Source: Streptomyces sp. NBC_01306 (GTDB lineage: Bacteria; Actinomycetota; Actinomycetes; Streptomycetales; Streptomycetaceae). Taken from it: DNA of 64,000 nt. The stretch is from NCBI RefSeq assembly GCF_026340465.1, contig NZ_JAPEPC010000001.1, forward strand, positions 3,312,001 to 3,376,000. The letters are read 5' to 3'. Under the pieces are notes generated by a model that saw only the letters and a list, made by a program, of their open reading frames with translations, did no database searches and had not been told where the DNA came from. The first letter of the stretch is position 1, and every line of letters starts with the position of its first letter. Shown here in pieces: positions 33,749-43,150 of the stretch. A program made the translations under genes and the position numbers.

Positions 33749-34648
33749 GTGAGTTCCACTCCCATGGACGTCGCCGATGAAGCCGGTGAGATCCGTCGTT
33801 TCTGGGGCGGGCTCGGTCTTCCCGGGTTGATCGACGTCCATACCCACTTCATGCCTGAGCGTGTCCTGCACAAGGTCTGGGACTACTTCGACACCAGCGG
33901 GCCGATGATCGGCGGATTGGCATGGCCCATCGCCTACCGCAAGCAGGAGGCGGAACGTGTGGCCGTCCTGCGGGACTTCGGGGTGCGGGCCTTCACCGCG
34001 ATGGTCTATCCCCACAAGCCCGCCATGGCCCAGTGGCTGAACGAGTGGGCGGCCGGCTTCGCCCACCGCACCCCTGACTGCCTGCACACGGCCACCTTGT
34101 ATCCCGAGCCGGGCGTCGAGGCGTACGTCCGCGAGGCCGTCGAAGCGGGGGCCCGCGTGTTCAAGGCTCACATACAGGTGGGCGCCTATGACCCGGCCGA
34201 TGAACGTCTCGGGCCGGTCTGGGGGCTGCTGGCCGAGGCAGGCATCCCGGTGGTCATGCACTGCGGTTCCGGACCCGCGCCCGGCAAGTACACCGGTCCT
34301 GAACCGGTCGCGCGCGTCCTGGAACGCCATCCGGGACTCCGGCTGATCGTCGCGCACATGGGCATGCCCGAGTACGCGGAGTTCCTCGATCTCGCCGAGC
34401 GGTACGACCAGGTACGGCTGGACACGACGATGACGTTCACCGACTTCACCGAAGGATTCATGCCGTTTCCGCCGCGGGACCTGGCGCGTCTCGCCGACCT
34501 GGGCGACCGCATCCTGCTCGGCACCGACTTCCCCAACGTGCCCTACCCCTACCTGCACCAGCTCCACGCCCTGGAGCGGCTGGACCTGGGGCGCGACTGG
34601 CTGCGGGCGGTCTGCCACGACAACGCGGCCGGACTCTTCGAGCTGTGA
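33749..34648 (+). CDS. Amidohydrolase (amidohydrolase_2 family)
   Basis: This 299-residue metal-dependent TIM-barrel hydrolase of the ACMSD-like amidohydrolase_2 family has the metal ligands DVHTHF near residue 30, VVMHCG, IVAHMG, and the late aspartate in LLGTDFPN. Enzymes of this family hydrolyse or decarboxylate small carboxylates and amides; the substrate here is unknown. GTG 33749 follows AAGGGTGATACCAG. It is separated from the Cys-rich protein by the tandem repeats. Confidence 0.88.
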   Translation: MSSTPMDVADEAGEIRRFWGGLGLPGLIDVHTHFMPERVLHKVWDYFDTSGPMIGGLAWPIAYRKQEAERVAVLRDFGVRAFTAMVYPHKPAMAQWLNEWAAGFAHRTPDCLHTATLYPEPGVEAYVREAVEAGARVFKAHIQVGAYDPADERLGPVWGLLAEAGIPVVMHCGSGPAPGKYTGPEPVARVLERHPGLRLIVAHMGMPEYAEFLDLAERYDQVRLDTTMTFTDFTEGFMPFPPRDLARLADLGDRILLGTDFPNVPYPYLHQLHALERLDLGRDWLRAVCHDNAAGLFEL

Positions 34649-34738
34649 GGGACGCCTGGGACGGTGACGAGCTCGCTCCCCGGCGTGGCCGCCGGTATCG
34701 GCACTCGCGACCGCGCCAGCGCCCCGAGCTGCTTCGGC

Positions 34739-35692
34739 TCAGCCCAGCGCATCCATCAGGGCGGTGACATAGGCGTTCAGCCGCTCCTCGACGAGCCGCG
34801 TCGTCAGCTCTGTCCTCCCTGACTCACGCCATGACTGCGACACCTGCCGCACTTCTTCCGAGAACGCCAGCCCGTCCCGTACCAGCCAGTACAGCCGCTC
34901 GCCCGCAGCCGCTGCCAGCGCCCCACCGGCCTCCTCGTACGCCTCGGCGAACCGCAGACCCCACGCCGGGCCGTGCAGCAGCGCGAGATTGGTGGAACAG
35001 TGCGCCACATCGAGATCGGCCGGGCCCCAGGAGGCCCCTGCCCAGTCGACGACCCCCGTGATCCGGGCAGCTGCCGGCCTTGAGGGCAAGGCGTCGAACA
35101 GCACGTTGCCGGGCTGGAAGTCCCGGTGCAGGAAGCGCCCTTGATAGGCGGGCACAGGTTTGCGGATCACGTCGATCGCCGCGGCCCATGCCGCCGCGTC
35201 GGCGCCCTTCGGAGTCACAACGGTGCCCGCGGTCGTCAACGCCACATACGTGGGGGGCCGTTCGGCGGGTCGCAGCGTATGGATCGCTGCGAGTTGACGG
35301 GCCAGCAGCGGGACGCGCGTCTCCACTCCCTCATCATCGAGGACTGTCCGTCCCGGCAGATGGGTCCTGAGGAGCGACGGAAACTCGCAATGCGCGGCGG
35401 TCGGGTCAACCGCGACCAGTCCAGGAACCGGCACGCTGCTCCCCGCGAGCAGAGCCAGGGCTCCGGCCTCCCTGTTCAGCCAGTCCTCCGCGTGCTCCAC
35501 GTTGACGAAGGTCCGCAGCACCAGGTCGCGGGTGCCTCCGTCCCGCGTACCGATGGTCAGCTTCCGTACGTCGGCAGTGATGCCCCCGTGCAGCGCTTCG
35601 GCTCTGACGATGCGCTCGCCGGCCTCCAGGTGCCGTCTCACCCACGCGAGGGTTGACGGTCGGACAGCCTCCGCTTCATGGTGATTGGTCAC
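34739..35692 (-). CDS. Aminoglycoside phosphotransferase-family kinase
   Basis: This 317-residue protein has the APH/choline-kinase fold. The catalytic loop is HRDFQPGNVLF (Asp and Asn both present), with the metal-binding VVDWAGASWGPADLD downstream. The N lobe carries LVLRTFVN and an Glu in NREAGAL. Such kinases phosphorylate antibiotics or ordinary metabolites; nothing here shows which. GTG 35692 starts the homology. Confidence 0.88.
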   Translation of the reverse strand: MTNHHEAEAVRPSTLAWVRRHLEAGERIVRAEALHGGITADVRKLTIGTRDGGTRDLVLRTFVNVEHAEDWLNREAGALALLAGSSVPVPGLVAVDPTAAHCEFPSLLRTHLPGRTVLDDEGVETRVPLLARQLAAIHTLRPAERPPTYVALTTAGTVVTPKGADAAAWAAAIDVIRKPVPAYQGRFLHRDFQPGNVLFDALPSRPAAARITGVVDWAGASWGPADLDVAHCSTNLALLHGPAWGLRFAEAYEEAGGALAAAAGERLYWLVRDGLAFSEEVRQVSQSWRESGRTELTTRLVEERLNAYVTALMDALG

Positions 35693-35841
35693 TGTGCCAG
35701 CTCATCATCCGGACGACGGCACGTGCAAAAGGTTTCCTCGGAGGCGATGGCGACGCCGCTTCGCTCCTCCCGCCCGCTGTGCCACCGCGTCGTGTGAACA
35801 ATTCGCTGTGCCGGGGGAAAGGGTGTCCGTAGGGTCCCCCC

Positions 35842-36540
35842 ATGGACGACCCCGTACTCACCGCCCGTGAACTCGTGCGGGAACGGTTCCCCGGCGCCCG
35901 GGCAGCCTTCCTCGCCGGCAGTGTGCTGACCGACCGCCGGACACCCACCTCCGACCTGGACATCGTCGTCCTCCTGGACGGACCGCCCGCACCCCTCCGC
36001 GAGAACCTGCTGTACCGCGGCTGGCCGGTGGAGCTGTTCGTACAGACCCGGGCCGACTGGCAGCGCTTCGCCGATCAGGAGACCGCGAAGCGGAGTTCAC
36101 CGCTGCTCGCCATGTGTTCCGACGGGATGCTTCTCGTCGACAGGGACGGGCTGGGCGCTTCGCTCCAGGCCGAGGCGCGAAAGCGCTGGGCTGCGGGACC
36201 GCCACCGCTCTCGGACCGTGAACGGGACTACCAGCGGTACATCCTGACCGACCTGCTCGACGACCTGCGCGGCTGCGCGGACCCTGCCGAGCAGGTGCAC
36301 CTGGTCGCGCACATGTTGCAGCGCGCGTCCGAGCTGGTCCTGCTGGCCGGCGGGCACTGGCTCGGCGGGGGCAAGTGGCTGTCGCGGCGGCTGGCCGCGG
36401 CCGACCCCGGACTGCACCGAGCGCTGACCGAGGCCGCCGCGCAGGCGGTCACCGGGGACACGAACGCCTTCGCCGCGACCGTGACAGAGGTGCTCGACCG
36501 GGCCGGCGGCCCGCTCTGGGACGGGTACGCCATCCGATGA
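35842..36540 (+). CDS. Nucleotidyltransferase-domain protein
   Basis: This 232-residue protein of the polymerase-beta-type nucleotidyltransferase fold has AAFLAGSVL and RTPTSDLDIVVLLDG (residues 22-47), which give the GS and DxD motifs with both aspartates. The C-terminal 120 residues are helical (LVAHMLQRASELVLLAG), as in kanamycin-type nucleotidyltransferases or minimal toxin-like MNT proteins. No HEPN partner gene is adjacent. ATG 35842 sits 149 bases from the divergent kinase gene. Confidence 0.85.
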   Translation: MDDPVLTARELVRERFPGARAAFLAGSVLTDRRTPTSDLDIVVLLDGPPAPLRENLLYRGWPVELFVQTRADWQRFADQETAKRSSPLLAMCSDGMLLVDRDGLGASLQAEARKRWAAGPPPLSDRERDYQRYILTDLLDDLRGCADPAEQVHLVAHMLQRASELVLLAGGHWLGGGKWLSRRLAAADPGLHRALTEAAAQAVTGDTNAFAATVTEVLDRAGGPLWDGYAIR

Positions 36541-36719
36541 GGCGGTGGGGGCGCGACAACCCCACCTCGTAGCCTCCGCGTTCACGTGGATCGCTGCTCA
36601 CCGAGCGGGATAACTCACCTGGCACGGCGCTTGCTTGCGCAGGGTGAACCGGCTTCCCGCGGACACCCGCCCCTCAGCCCCCACCGGCTGATGCCGGCGC
36701 CGGTCGTTCAGGTCCCACC

Positions 36720-36752
36720 GGAAAGCCCCGGGCCACAGGCCCGGGGCTTTCC
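36720..36752. terminator. Strong hairpin between convergent genes
   Basis: A perfect 15-bp stem (GGAAAGCCCCGGGCC and complement) closes on the loop ACA. It lies between the nucleotidyltransferase and DUF7144 genes. The A-rich and T-rich ends suit termination in both directions. Confidence 0.9.
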
Positions 36753-36775
36753 GTGGAACTCGGCCTTTCCCGCAT

Positions 36776-37231
36776 TCACCGAGCAGGCGCCCTTCCGTGG
36801 TGGTGGTCCGTCAGGAGGGACCAGATCACGAAAACGCCGATCGCGATGGCGATGAACGCCCAGATCGGCTGGTACGGCAGCCACATGAAGTTCGCGATGA
36901 CGCTGATCCCGGCCATGAAGACGCCGAGCCAGCGGGCCCAGGGGGCACCCCGGAGAATGCCCAGGCCGGTGAGGATGAGGAGCACGCCGATGGCCAGATG
37001 GATCCAGCCCCAGGCGGTCAGGTTGAACTCGTACGCGTAGTGGCCGACCCGTGTGTAGACGCTGTCCTTCGCGATGCCGACCACGCCGTTGAGCACACCC
37101 AGCACGCCGTCCACGAACAGCAGCACACCGGCGAACAGGGTTCCACCACTCGCCCAGGCACTGCCGCTGCCCCTGCCGGGCTGCGTGTGGTGAGGTGTGG
37201 GCCCCCCGGAGGGGGCTGCGGACTGAGCCAT
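36776..37231 (-). CDS. DUF7144-type small membrane protein
   Basis: This 151-residue protein has four membrane segments (FAGVLLFVDGVLGVLNGVVG, WIHLAIGVLLILTGLGIL, WLGVFMAGISVIANFMW, IWAFIAIAIGVFVIWSLL), with a conserved-looking stretch AYEFNLTAWGW between the first two and a His-rich tail. This is the common actinobacterial DUF7144 build. ATG 37231 follows AAGGAGG. Function unknown. Confidence 0.85.
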   Translation of the reverse strand: MAQSAAPSGGPTPHHTQPGRGSGSAWASGGTLFAGVLLFVDGVLGVLNGVVGIAKDSVYTRVGHYAYEFNLTAWGWIHLAIGVLLILTGLGILRGAPWARWLGVFMAGISVIANFMWLPYQPIWAFIAIAIGVFVIWSLLTDHHHGRAPAR

Positions 37232-37384
37232 GAGAGCCTCCTTCGCCGGGTAGTCGGGCGTTCCGGCGTGGCCCCGACACTCCGCCTCCACGGCTTCCGC
37301 CACCAGCCGGGCAGGGCCATTCGGGTGAATCGATCCGTAATCCCGTCGTCCCGTAATCGCGTGGTTACGTACGGCCAACCGCCG

Positions 37385-38068
37385 TCACACCCCGGCCAGC
37401 CCCCGGTCCACCGGTGACCCCGCCCACGGCCCTCCGGCCGCTGAGCTGAGGTTGTCGAGGCACAGGTCGATCAGGTGCAGCAGGGTGTCGAGGTCGCGGC
37501 TGCCGCTCGCCTGCCAGGTGCGGGCGGCGACCGTCATGGCGCAGGCGTGCATCGACACCAGGAGCTGGGGCCGCGGGTCGGCCGGGTCCGCGAGGTGCTC
37601 CCGCGCGGCGAGGATCCCGGCGAGTGCGTCCTGCTCGCTCAGCAGGACGCGGTGGAGGGAGACGAGCAGGCCGGGTGTGACGGCCACGAGGTGCAGTACG
37701 GCGAGGCAGGCCGGCGTGGAGCGGTACTCGGGACCGGCCCGCGTCACCTCGGTCAGGGCGCGGCGCGTGGCTTCGCGCAGCGCGGCCAGCGGCGGCTCCT
37801 CCGGGGGCCTGCGGTCCAGCTCGCGCAGGGTGAGTACGGCCAGCTCCCGGAACACCGCGAGCAGCACGTCCTCCTTGCCCGTGAAGTACCGCAGCAACGT
37901 GCGTTTGGACACATCGGCCGCGGCCGCGATGTCGTCCAGCGTGGTGCCGTCGAAGCCGCGGGAGCCGAACAGGTCGAGGGCCGCGTGGCAGAGCGCGTCG
38001 CGGGTCCGGAGCTTCTTGCGGGCGCGCAGGCCGGCGGACGCGGTGCGTTCGGCCGGGCTGGGTTGCAT
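37385..38068 (-). CDS. TetR-family regulator
   Basis: This 227-residue protein has an N-terminal helix-turn-helix (RDALCHAALDLFGSRGFDGT, then DIAAAADVSKRTLLRYF, residues 20-70) and a C-terminal helical ligand domain resembling that of the MftR/TetR_C group. ATG 38068 follows AGGAGG. It is divergent from the ferredoxin reductase gene with 148 bases between them and may control it. Confidence 0.88.
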   Translation of the reverse strand: MQPSPAERTASAGLRARKKLRTRDALCHAALDLFGSRGFDGTTLDDIAAAADVSKRTLLRYFTGKEDVLLAVFRELAVLTLRELDRRPPEEPPLAALREATRRALTEVTRAGPEYRSTPACLAVLHLVAVTPGLLVSLHRVLLSEQDALAGILAAREHLADPADPRPQLLVSMHACAMTVAARTWQASGSRDLDTLLHLIDLCLDNLSSAAGGPWAGSPVDRGLAGV

Positions 38069-38216
38069 ACGGGTTCCTCCTGGGCGGGACGGCTTACCGG
38101 CGGACCGTACCGTGGGCAGCCAGGGGATTCTGTCACCTGGTGCCATATGCTTTCGGACGACACGCCTGGCGGGCCTGTCGACCCGTCTGTCCGCGTTGCC
38201 TGGAGGAACGTCCCGT

Positions 38217-39581
38217 ATGTCTCGTCCCATCCGAGTCGCGATCGTCGGTGCCGGCCCGGCCGGTATCTACGCCGCCGACGCCCTGCTGAAGTCCGACGCC
38301 GCCCAGACCCCGGGCGTCTCCATCGACCTGTTCGAGCGGATGCCCGCACCGTTCGGGCTGATCCGCTACGGGGTCGCCCCGGACCACCCGCGGATCAAGG
38401 GCATCATCACCGCGCTGCACAAGGTGCTGGACAAGCCTCAGATACGGCTCTTCGGCAATGTGGACTACCCCAACGACCTCACGCTGGACGACCTGCACCG
38501 CTTCTACGACGCCGTGGTCTTCTCCACCGGCGCGATGGCGGACCGGGCCCTGGACATTCCCGGGATAGCCCTGGACGGCTCGTTCGGCGCCGCGGACTTC
38601 GTCTCCTGGTACGACGGCCACCCCGACGTCCCGCGCACCTGGCCGCTGGAGGCCGGGAAGGTCGCCGTGCTCGGGGTGGGCAACGTCGCCCTGGACGTGG
38701 CACGGATCCTGGCCAAGACCGCCGACGAGCTGCTGCCCACCGAGATCCCGCCGAACGTGCACGCCGGGCTCCAGCAGAACAAGGCCGCCGAGGTCCATGT
38801 CTTCGGCCGCCGCGGACCCGCGCAGGCCAAGTTCAGCCCGATGGAGCTGCGCGAGCTCGACCACTCGCCGAACATCGAGGTCGTGGTCAACCCCGAGGAC
38901 ATCGACTACGACGAGGGCTCGATCGCCACCCGCCGCGGTGACAAGCAGGCCAACATGGTCGCCTCCACCCTGGAGAACTGGGCCATCCGCGACGCCGGGG
39001 ACCGCCCGCACAAGCTCTTCCTCCACTTCTTCGAGTCCCCGGAGGAGATCATCGGCGAGGACGGGCGCGTGGTCGGGCTGCGTACGGAGCGCACCGAGCT
39101 GGACGGCACCGGCAACGTCCGCGGCACCGGCCGCTTCACCGACTGGGATGTCCAGGCCGTCTACCGCGCGGTGGGTTACCGCTCGGACGAGCTGCCCAAG
39201 CTGCCCTTCGACGTGGCCTCCGGCACCGTCCCCCACGAGGCCGGGCGCGTGCTGGCCGCCGACGGCAGCCACCAGACCGCCGTCTATGTCACCGGCTGGA
39301 TCAAGCGCGGCCCGATCGGGCTCATCGGCCACACCAAGGGCGACGCCAACGAGACCGTGGCCTGCCTCCTCGACGACCACGCCGCCGGGCGCCTCCCCGG
39401 CGCCGGCCTGCCGGACCCGGATGCCGTCACCGCCTTCCTGGCGGAGCGCGGCGTCCGCTACACCACGTGGGACGGCTGGCACCAGCTCGACAGCCACGAG
39501 CGGAGCCTGGGCGACGCGGAGGGCCGCGAGCGCGTGAAGGTCGTCGAGCGCGAGGACATGCTCCGCCACAGCGGCGCCTGA
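38217..39581 (+). CDS. fprA: Ferredoxin-NADP reductase, FprA type
   Basis: This 454-residue FAD/NADP flavoprotein of the adrenodoxin-reductase family has an FAD dinucleotide site IVGAGPAGIYAAD at the N terminus and a second Rossmann motif VLGVGNVALDVARIL near residue 150. The signature GWIKRGPIGLIGHTKGDA is typical of actinobacterial FprA, which passes electrons from NADPH to ferredoxins, for instance for P450s. ATG 38217 follows GGAGGAACG. It could supply the P450 of region 1, but nothing in the sequence ties them. Confidence 0.93.
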   Translation: MSRPIRVAIVGAGPAGIYAADALLKSDAAQTPGVSIDLFERMPAPFGLIRYGVAPDHPRIKGIITALHKVLDKPQIRLFGNVDYPNDLTLDDLHRFYDAVVFSTGAMADRALDIPGIALDGSFGAADFVSWYDGHPDVPRTWPLEAGKVAVLGVGNVALDVARILAKTADELLPTEIPPNVHAGLQQNKAAEVHVFGRRGPAQAKFSPMELRELDHSPNIEVVVNPEDIDYDEGSIATRRGDKQANMVASTLENWAIRDAGDRPHKLFLHFFESPEEIIGEDGRVVGLRTERTELDGTGNVRGTGRFTDWDVQAVYRAVGYRSDELPKLPFDVASGTVPHEAGRVLAADGSHQTAVYVTGWIKRGPIGLIGHTKGDANETVACLLDDHAAGRLPGAGLPDPDAVTAFLAERGVRYTTWDGWHQLDSHERSLGDAEGRERVKVVEREDMLRHSGA

Positions 39582-39608
39582 CAGACAGCGCGCGCCCTGA
39601 CAGCACCC

Positions 39609-39670
39609 GCGGGCGGCCGGGTGCCACGTGTCGTGAACGAATACCGACGCGGTGGCACCCGGCCGCCCGC
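39609..39670 (+). terminator. Hairpin after the reductase gene
   Basis: A perfect 19-bp stem (39609-39627 with 39652-39670, GCGGGCGGCCGGGTGCCAC and complement) has a 24-base loop. Flanking GACAGCA/TGCTGTC extends the pairing after a small bulge. Confidence 0.85.
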
Positions 39671-39724
39671 TGCTGTCCGGTCCGCCGGACCGGCAGGCCC
39701 CAAGAGGCTCTGCGCACAACGCGC

Positions 39725-39755
39725 TTGCTTCAAGTGCACTGGAACGTTCTAGCGT
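39725..39755 (+). promoter_or_regulatory. MerR-type promoter and operator
   Basis: TTGCTT (39725-39730) and TAGCGT (39750-39755) are separated by 19 bases, the over-long spacing typical of MerR-controlled promoters. The spacer contains the dyad CAAGTGCACTGG. It lies just before the merR gene, implying autoregulation together with the reductase behind it. Confidence 0.65.
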
Positions 39756-39762
39756 GGCCGTC

Positions 39763-40227
39763 ATGACGGTGACCGAGAGCACCCCCGTGAAGGCCCCACC
39801 CGTGGACCACTGCCTGTCCGTCGGACCGGCCCACCCGCTCCCCGACGGCCAGGACCGCTACACGATCAGCGAAGTCGTCGCGTACACCGGGCTCAGCGCG
39901 CCCACCCTGCGCTGGTACGAGCAGATCGGTCTGATGCCGCGCGTGGAGCGGTCGCACACCGGCCAGCGCCGCTTCGACAACAGGGACCTGGACTGGCTCG
40001 CCTTCGTGAGCAAACTGCGGCTGACCGGCATGCCGGTCGCCGACATGGTCCGCTTCGCGGAGCTGGTCCTCCGGGGCGAGGTCACCTACCAGGAACGGCA
40101 GCGGATTCTGGAGCAGACCCGGCAGGAAGTCGTCGCGCGCATCGCGGACTTGCAAGGCGCCCTCGCCGTACTGGACTCCAAGATCCGATTTTATGCGGGC
40201 GCCGGCACGGCGTCGGAAAGGGCCTGA
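39763..40227 (+). CDS. MerR-family regulator
   Basis: This 154-residue protein has a winged helix-turn-helix (YTISEVVAYTGLSAPTLRWYE, then GLMPRVERSHTGQRRF) and a C-terminal dimerisation helix (RILEQTRQEVVARIADLQ). No effector-binding cysteines are present, so it is not a metal or SoxR-type sensor. ATG 39763 lies seven bases after the -10 box, so the mRNA is nearly leaderless. It is followed after eight bases by the aldo-keto reductase gene, one transcription unit. Confidence 0.92.
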   Translation: MTVTESTPVKAPPVDHCLSVGPAHPLPDGQDRYTISEVVAYTGLSAPTLRWYEQIGLMPRVERSHTGQRRFDNRDLDWLAFVSKLRLTGMPVADMVRFAELVLRGEVTYQERQRILEQTRQEVVARIADLQGALAVLDSKIRFYAGAGTASERA

Positions 40228-40235
40228 GCATCATC

Positions 40236-41297
40236 ATGAGCAACGCCATCGGGACAAACACCACCGCCACCGCCACCGAACCGGTCCGCGAGATACGCAA
40301 GGTCGAGCTGGGCACCGGCGGCCCCCTCGTCGGCGTCCAGGGTTTCGGCGCCATGGGCATCAGCGCCGTCTACGGGGAGACGGACGCCGCGGCGGCCCGC
40401 GACGCCCTGGAGGCCACCGTCGAGGCGGGCGTCACCCTCATCGACACCGCCGACATGTACGGCACCGGCACCAACGAGGAGTTCCTCGCGCCGTTCGTCG
40501 CCGCGCACCGTGACGAGATCACCCTGGCCACCAAGTTCGCCTTCGAGTACCGCGCCGACGACCCGGCCTACCGGGCCATCCGGAACGATCCGGTGTACAT
40601 CAGGAAGGCCGTCGAGGCGAGCCTGCGCCGCCTGGACGTCGATGTCATCGACCTCTACTACATGCACCGCCGCGACCCCGCCGTCCCGTTCGCCGATTCC
40701 GTCGGCGCCATGGCCGAACTGGTACAGGAGGGCAAGGTCAGGCACCTCGGCCTGAGCGAGGTCACCGGCGCCGAGCTGCGCGAGGCGCACGCCGTGCACC
40801 CGATCGCCGCCCTCCAGTCGGAGTGGTCGGTCTTCAGCCGGGACGTCGAGCGCAGCGCGGTGGGCGCGGCCGCCGAGCTGGGGGTGGCCTTCGTGCCGTA
40901 CTCGCCGCTCGGCAGGGGGCTGCTGACCGGTGCCATCACCGGTTCGGACAAGGACCTCTCCGGCAGCGACTTCCGGCAGCTGCTGCCGCGTTTCACGGGC
41001 GACAACGCCAAGGCGAACGCCGCTCTCCTGGCACCGCTGCACGAGATCGCGGCCGCCCGCGGCGCCACCACGGCGCAGATCGCGCTGGCCTGGGTGCAGC
41101 AGCGGGCCCGGGCGCACGGCCTGACCGTCGTGCCGATCCCCGGGACCCGCAAGCGCAGCCGCCTCCTGGAGAACGCCGCGGCCACCCGGATCACGCTGAC
41201 GGACGACGAGTTGGCGCGCCTTGAGCCGATCGCCGGCCAGGTGGCGGGCGACCGCTACGCGGACATGTCCATCACGTCCGTGGGCCGGGAGGCGTAG
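40236..41297 (+). CDS. Aldo/keto reductase
   Basis: This 353-residue NADPH-dependent oxidoreductase of the YajO/GeneralStress-type AKR group has the catalytic tetrad Asp and Tyr in DTADMYGTGTNEE, Lys in LATKFAFE and His in YYMHRRD. The cofactor loop near the C terminus reads IPGTRKRSRLLENAAA. Co-transcribed with the MerR gene, which probably induces it. The substrate is likely a carbonyl or quinone compound. Confidence 0.92.
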   Translation: MSNAIGTNTTATATEPVREIRKVELGTGGPLVGVQGFGAMGISAVYGETDAAAARDALEATVEAGVTLIDTADMYGTGTNEEFLAPFVAAHRDEITLATKFAFEYRADDPAYRAIRNDPVYIRKAVEASLRRLDVDVIDLYYMHRRDPAVPFADSVGAMAELVQEGKVRHLGLSEVTGAELREAHAVHPIAALQSEWSVFSRDVERSAVGAAAELGVAFVPYSPLGRGLLTGAITGSDKDLSGSDFRQLLPRFTGDNAKANAALLAPLHEIAAARGATTAQIALAWVQQRARAHGLTVVPIPGTRKRSRLLENAAATRITLTDDELARLEPIAGQVAGDRYADMSITSVGREA

Positions 41298-41847
41298 GCC
41301 CGGTCCCGACGTGGTCGGCCACGGCCACGAGCAGCACCCGCGTGCCCTCCTCCCGTGCCCGCCAGCGGTGCCGCACTCCGCCGGTGAGGAAGAGCGTGTC
41401 GCCCCGGCCCAGTTGGTACGTACGGCCTTCGGCCTCGACTTCGGCCGTGCCGTCGGCGACGTACATCAACTCGTCGTTGCGGTGCTCGAATTCGCGGCTC
41501 TCGTCGTGGTCACCGGTGAACTCCAGTGCGTGCATCTGCTGGTGGCCGCGCACCAGCGGGCGGACGCGCGCCGTCGCGTCGAGGCCGGGGTCTGCGTCGG
41601 CCCGTACGACGTCCACCCGGCGCGGGGAGTCGGCGGCCGACAGGAGCTGTACGGCAGTCGTCTCCAGCGCGTCCGCGATGAGTTGCAGCGAACGCATGCT
41701 GGGGCGGGCCCGGTTGTTCTCGATCTGGCTGAGGAAAGGCGACGACAGACCGCTGAGAGCGGCGACCTCGGCGAGCGTGAGGTCCAGAGCCCTGCGCCGC
41801 CTGCGGATGCCCGGTCCGATCCGGAGGGCGGGCGATTCGGCTGTCAC
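41272..41847 (-). CDS. XRE-cupin transcriptional regulator
   Basis: This 191-residue protein has an N-terminal XRE helix-turn-helix (DLTLAEVAALSGLSSPFLSQIE, residues 21-42) and a C-terminal cupin barrel (ELMYVADGTAEVEAEG, then GDTLFLTGGVRHRW). This is the usual build of repressors that sense small metabolites. GTG 41847 starts the protein. It is divergent from the arylsulfotransferase-like/permease operon, 151 bases away, and is a good candidate to control it. Its 3' end overlaps the aldo-keto reductase gene by 26 bases. Confidence 0.9.
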   Translation of the reverse strand: MTAESPALRIGPGIRRRRRALDLTLAEVAALSGLSSPFLSQIENNRARPSMRSLQLIADALETTAVQLLSAADSPRRVDVVRADADPGLDATARVRPLVRGHQQMHALEFTGDHDESREFEHRNDELMYVADGTAEVEAEGRTYQLGRGDTLFLTGGVRHRWRAREEGTRVLLVAVADHVGTGPTPPGPRT

Positions 41848-41998
41848 GTCGTGCTCCCTCGTCTCCGGTCCGCTGTGCCGCTTCTCATCATCTCGCAGCC
41901 TGCCGATGACTTCGTACGCCCTTCACAGCGCCGCAACACTCCGGCTCTAGCTTCTAAGGAGATTGACCACATCAAAGAAAGTTTCATGGAGGGGTCCT

Positions 41999-43150
41999 AT
42001 GTCAACGGCTCGTACGCGTACGTCACCGGTCGACCAGAACACCCGCCGCCGCCGCGGCACCGGCCTGATCGCTCTCGACCCCGACGCCTCCGCGGGCGGC
42101 TACACCCTCTTCGCCCCGCTCACCGGCACCGGCGAGGTGTACCTGATCGACCTGCACGGCACGGTCGTCCACGAGTGGAAGCTGCCCTACCGGCCCGGCC
42201 GGCACGCGCGCGTCCTGGCCAACGGGAACCTCGCCTACAACGGCGTGCTCCCCGGCGAGCCGGCGCTCTTCCCCATGTGGCACAAGTACCGGGGCGGCGT
42301 GATGCTCGAAGCCGCCCCGGACGGCACCGTGCTGCGCGAGTACCGGGACCCGCTCCAGCACCACGACGCCCACCACATCGGCGACGGCCGCATCCTCTAC
42401 ACCGCGCTCGAACCCCTGCGGGGCGCGGACGCGGACGCCGTACGGGGCGGAGTGCCCGGTTCGGAGGCGGCCGACGGCACGGTCTGGGCGGACACGATCC
42501 GGGAAGTCGGCGCGGACGGCTCCGTACGCTGGTCGTGGCGGGCCTCCGAGCACCTCGACCGCGAGGAGTACCCGCTGCACCCCGACTACGCGCGCGAGCA
42601 CTGGCCCCTGATCAACAGCGTCGCCCCGCTCGCCGACGGCACCATCCTGGCCAGTCTGCGCAGCGTCTCGGCCGTCGTCGTCATCAGCCGCGAGACCGGC
42701 GAGATCCTGTGGCGGACCGCCCCCGGCACCGTCTCGCAGCAGCACGCGCCCACCGAGCTGGCCAACGGCGGTCTGCTGGTGTTCGACAACGGAGTCTTCC
42801 GGCCCGGATCGGACGTGCCGTACTCCCGTGTCATCGAGATCGAGCGGTCGTCGGGAAAGATCGTGTGGGAGTACCACGACCCGGCCCGGGAGTCGTTCTT
42901 CGCGCCGTTCATGGGCAGTGCGCAGCGCCTCGCGGGCGGCAACACCCTGGTCACGGACTCCCCTTCGGGCCGGCTCTTCGAGGTGACGCCCGACGGATAC
43001 CTGTGCTGGGAGTACGTCGTCCCGTACTTCGGCGGATACCGGGAGTCCGAGGTGCGCGGCCTGTTCCCGTCCGAGCCCAACGCCGTCTTCCGCGCGTACC
43101 GTTACTCCGCCGACGAGCTGCCCTGGCTGGACGCGGGGGCCACCCCGTGA
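41999..43150 (+). CDS. Arylsulfotransferase-like beta-propeller protein
   Basis: This 383-residue protein is built from repeated beta-propeller blades with alternating sequences such as GEVYLIDLHGTVVHEWKL, DGTVLREYRDP, TGEILWRT and SGKIVWEYHDP, as in the arylsulfotransferase (ASST) family. Conserved-looking histidines occur in QHHDAHHIGDG and QQHAPTELANG. No signal peptide is seen, unlike periplasmic ASST. ATG 41999 follows GGAGGGG. Its stop overlaps the GTG of the permease by four bases, so the two are coupled. Substrate unknown. Confidence 0.82.
   Translation: MSTARTRTSPVDQNTRRRRGTGLIALDPDASAGGYTLFAPLTGTGEVYLIDLHGTVVHEWKLPYRPGRHARVLANGNLAYNGVLPGEPALFPMWHKYRGGVMLEAAPDGTVLREYRDPLQHHDAHHIGDGRILYTALEPLRGADADAVRGGVPGSEAADGTVWADTIREVGADGSVRWSWRASEHLDREEYPLHPDYAREHWPLINSVAPLADGTILASLRSVSAVVVISRETGEILWRTAPGTVSQQHAPTELANGGLLVFDNGVFRPGSDVPYSRVIEIERSSGKIVWEYHDPARESFFAPFMGSAQRLAGGNTLVTDSPSGRLFEVTPDGYLCWEYVVPYFGGYRESEVRGLFPSEPNAVFRAYRYSADELPWLDAGATP

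Noticed and set aside
38133..39782. Long minus-strand reading frame opposite the ferredoxin reductase
   Set aside because: High-GC codon bias opens antisense frames; the plus strand encodes a clear FprA and the antisense protein has no domain.
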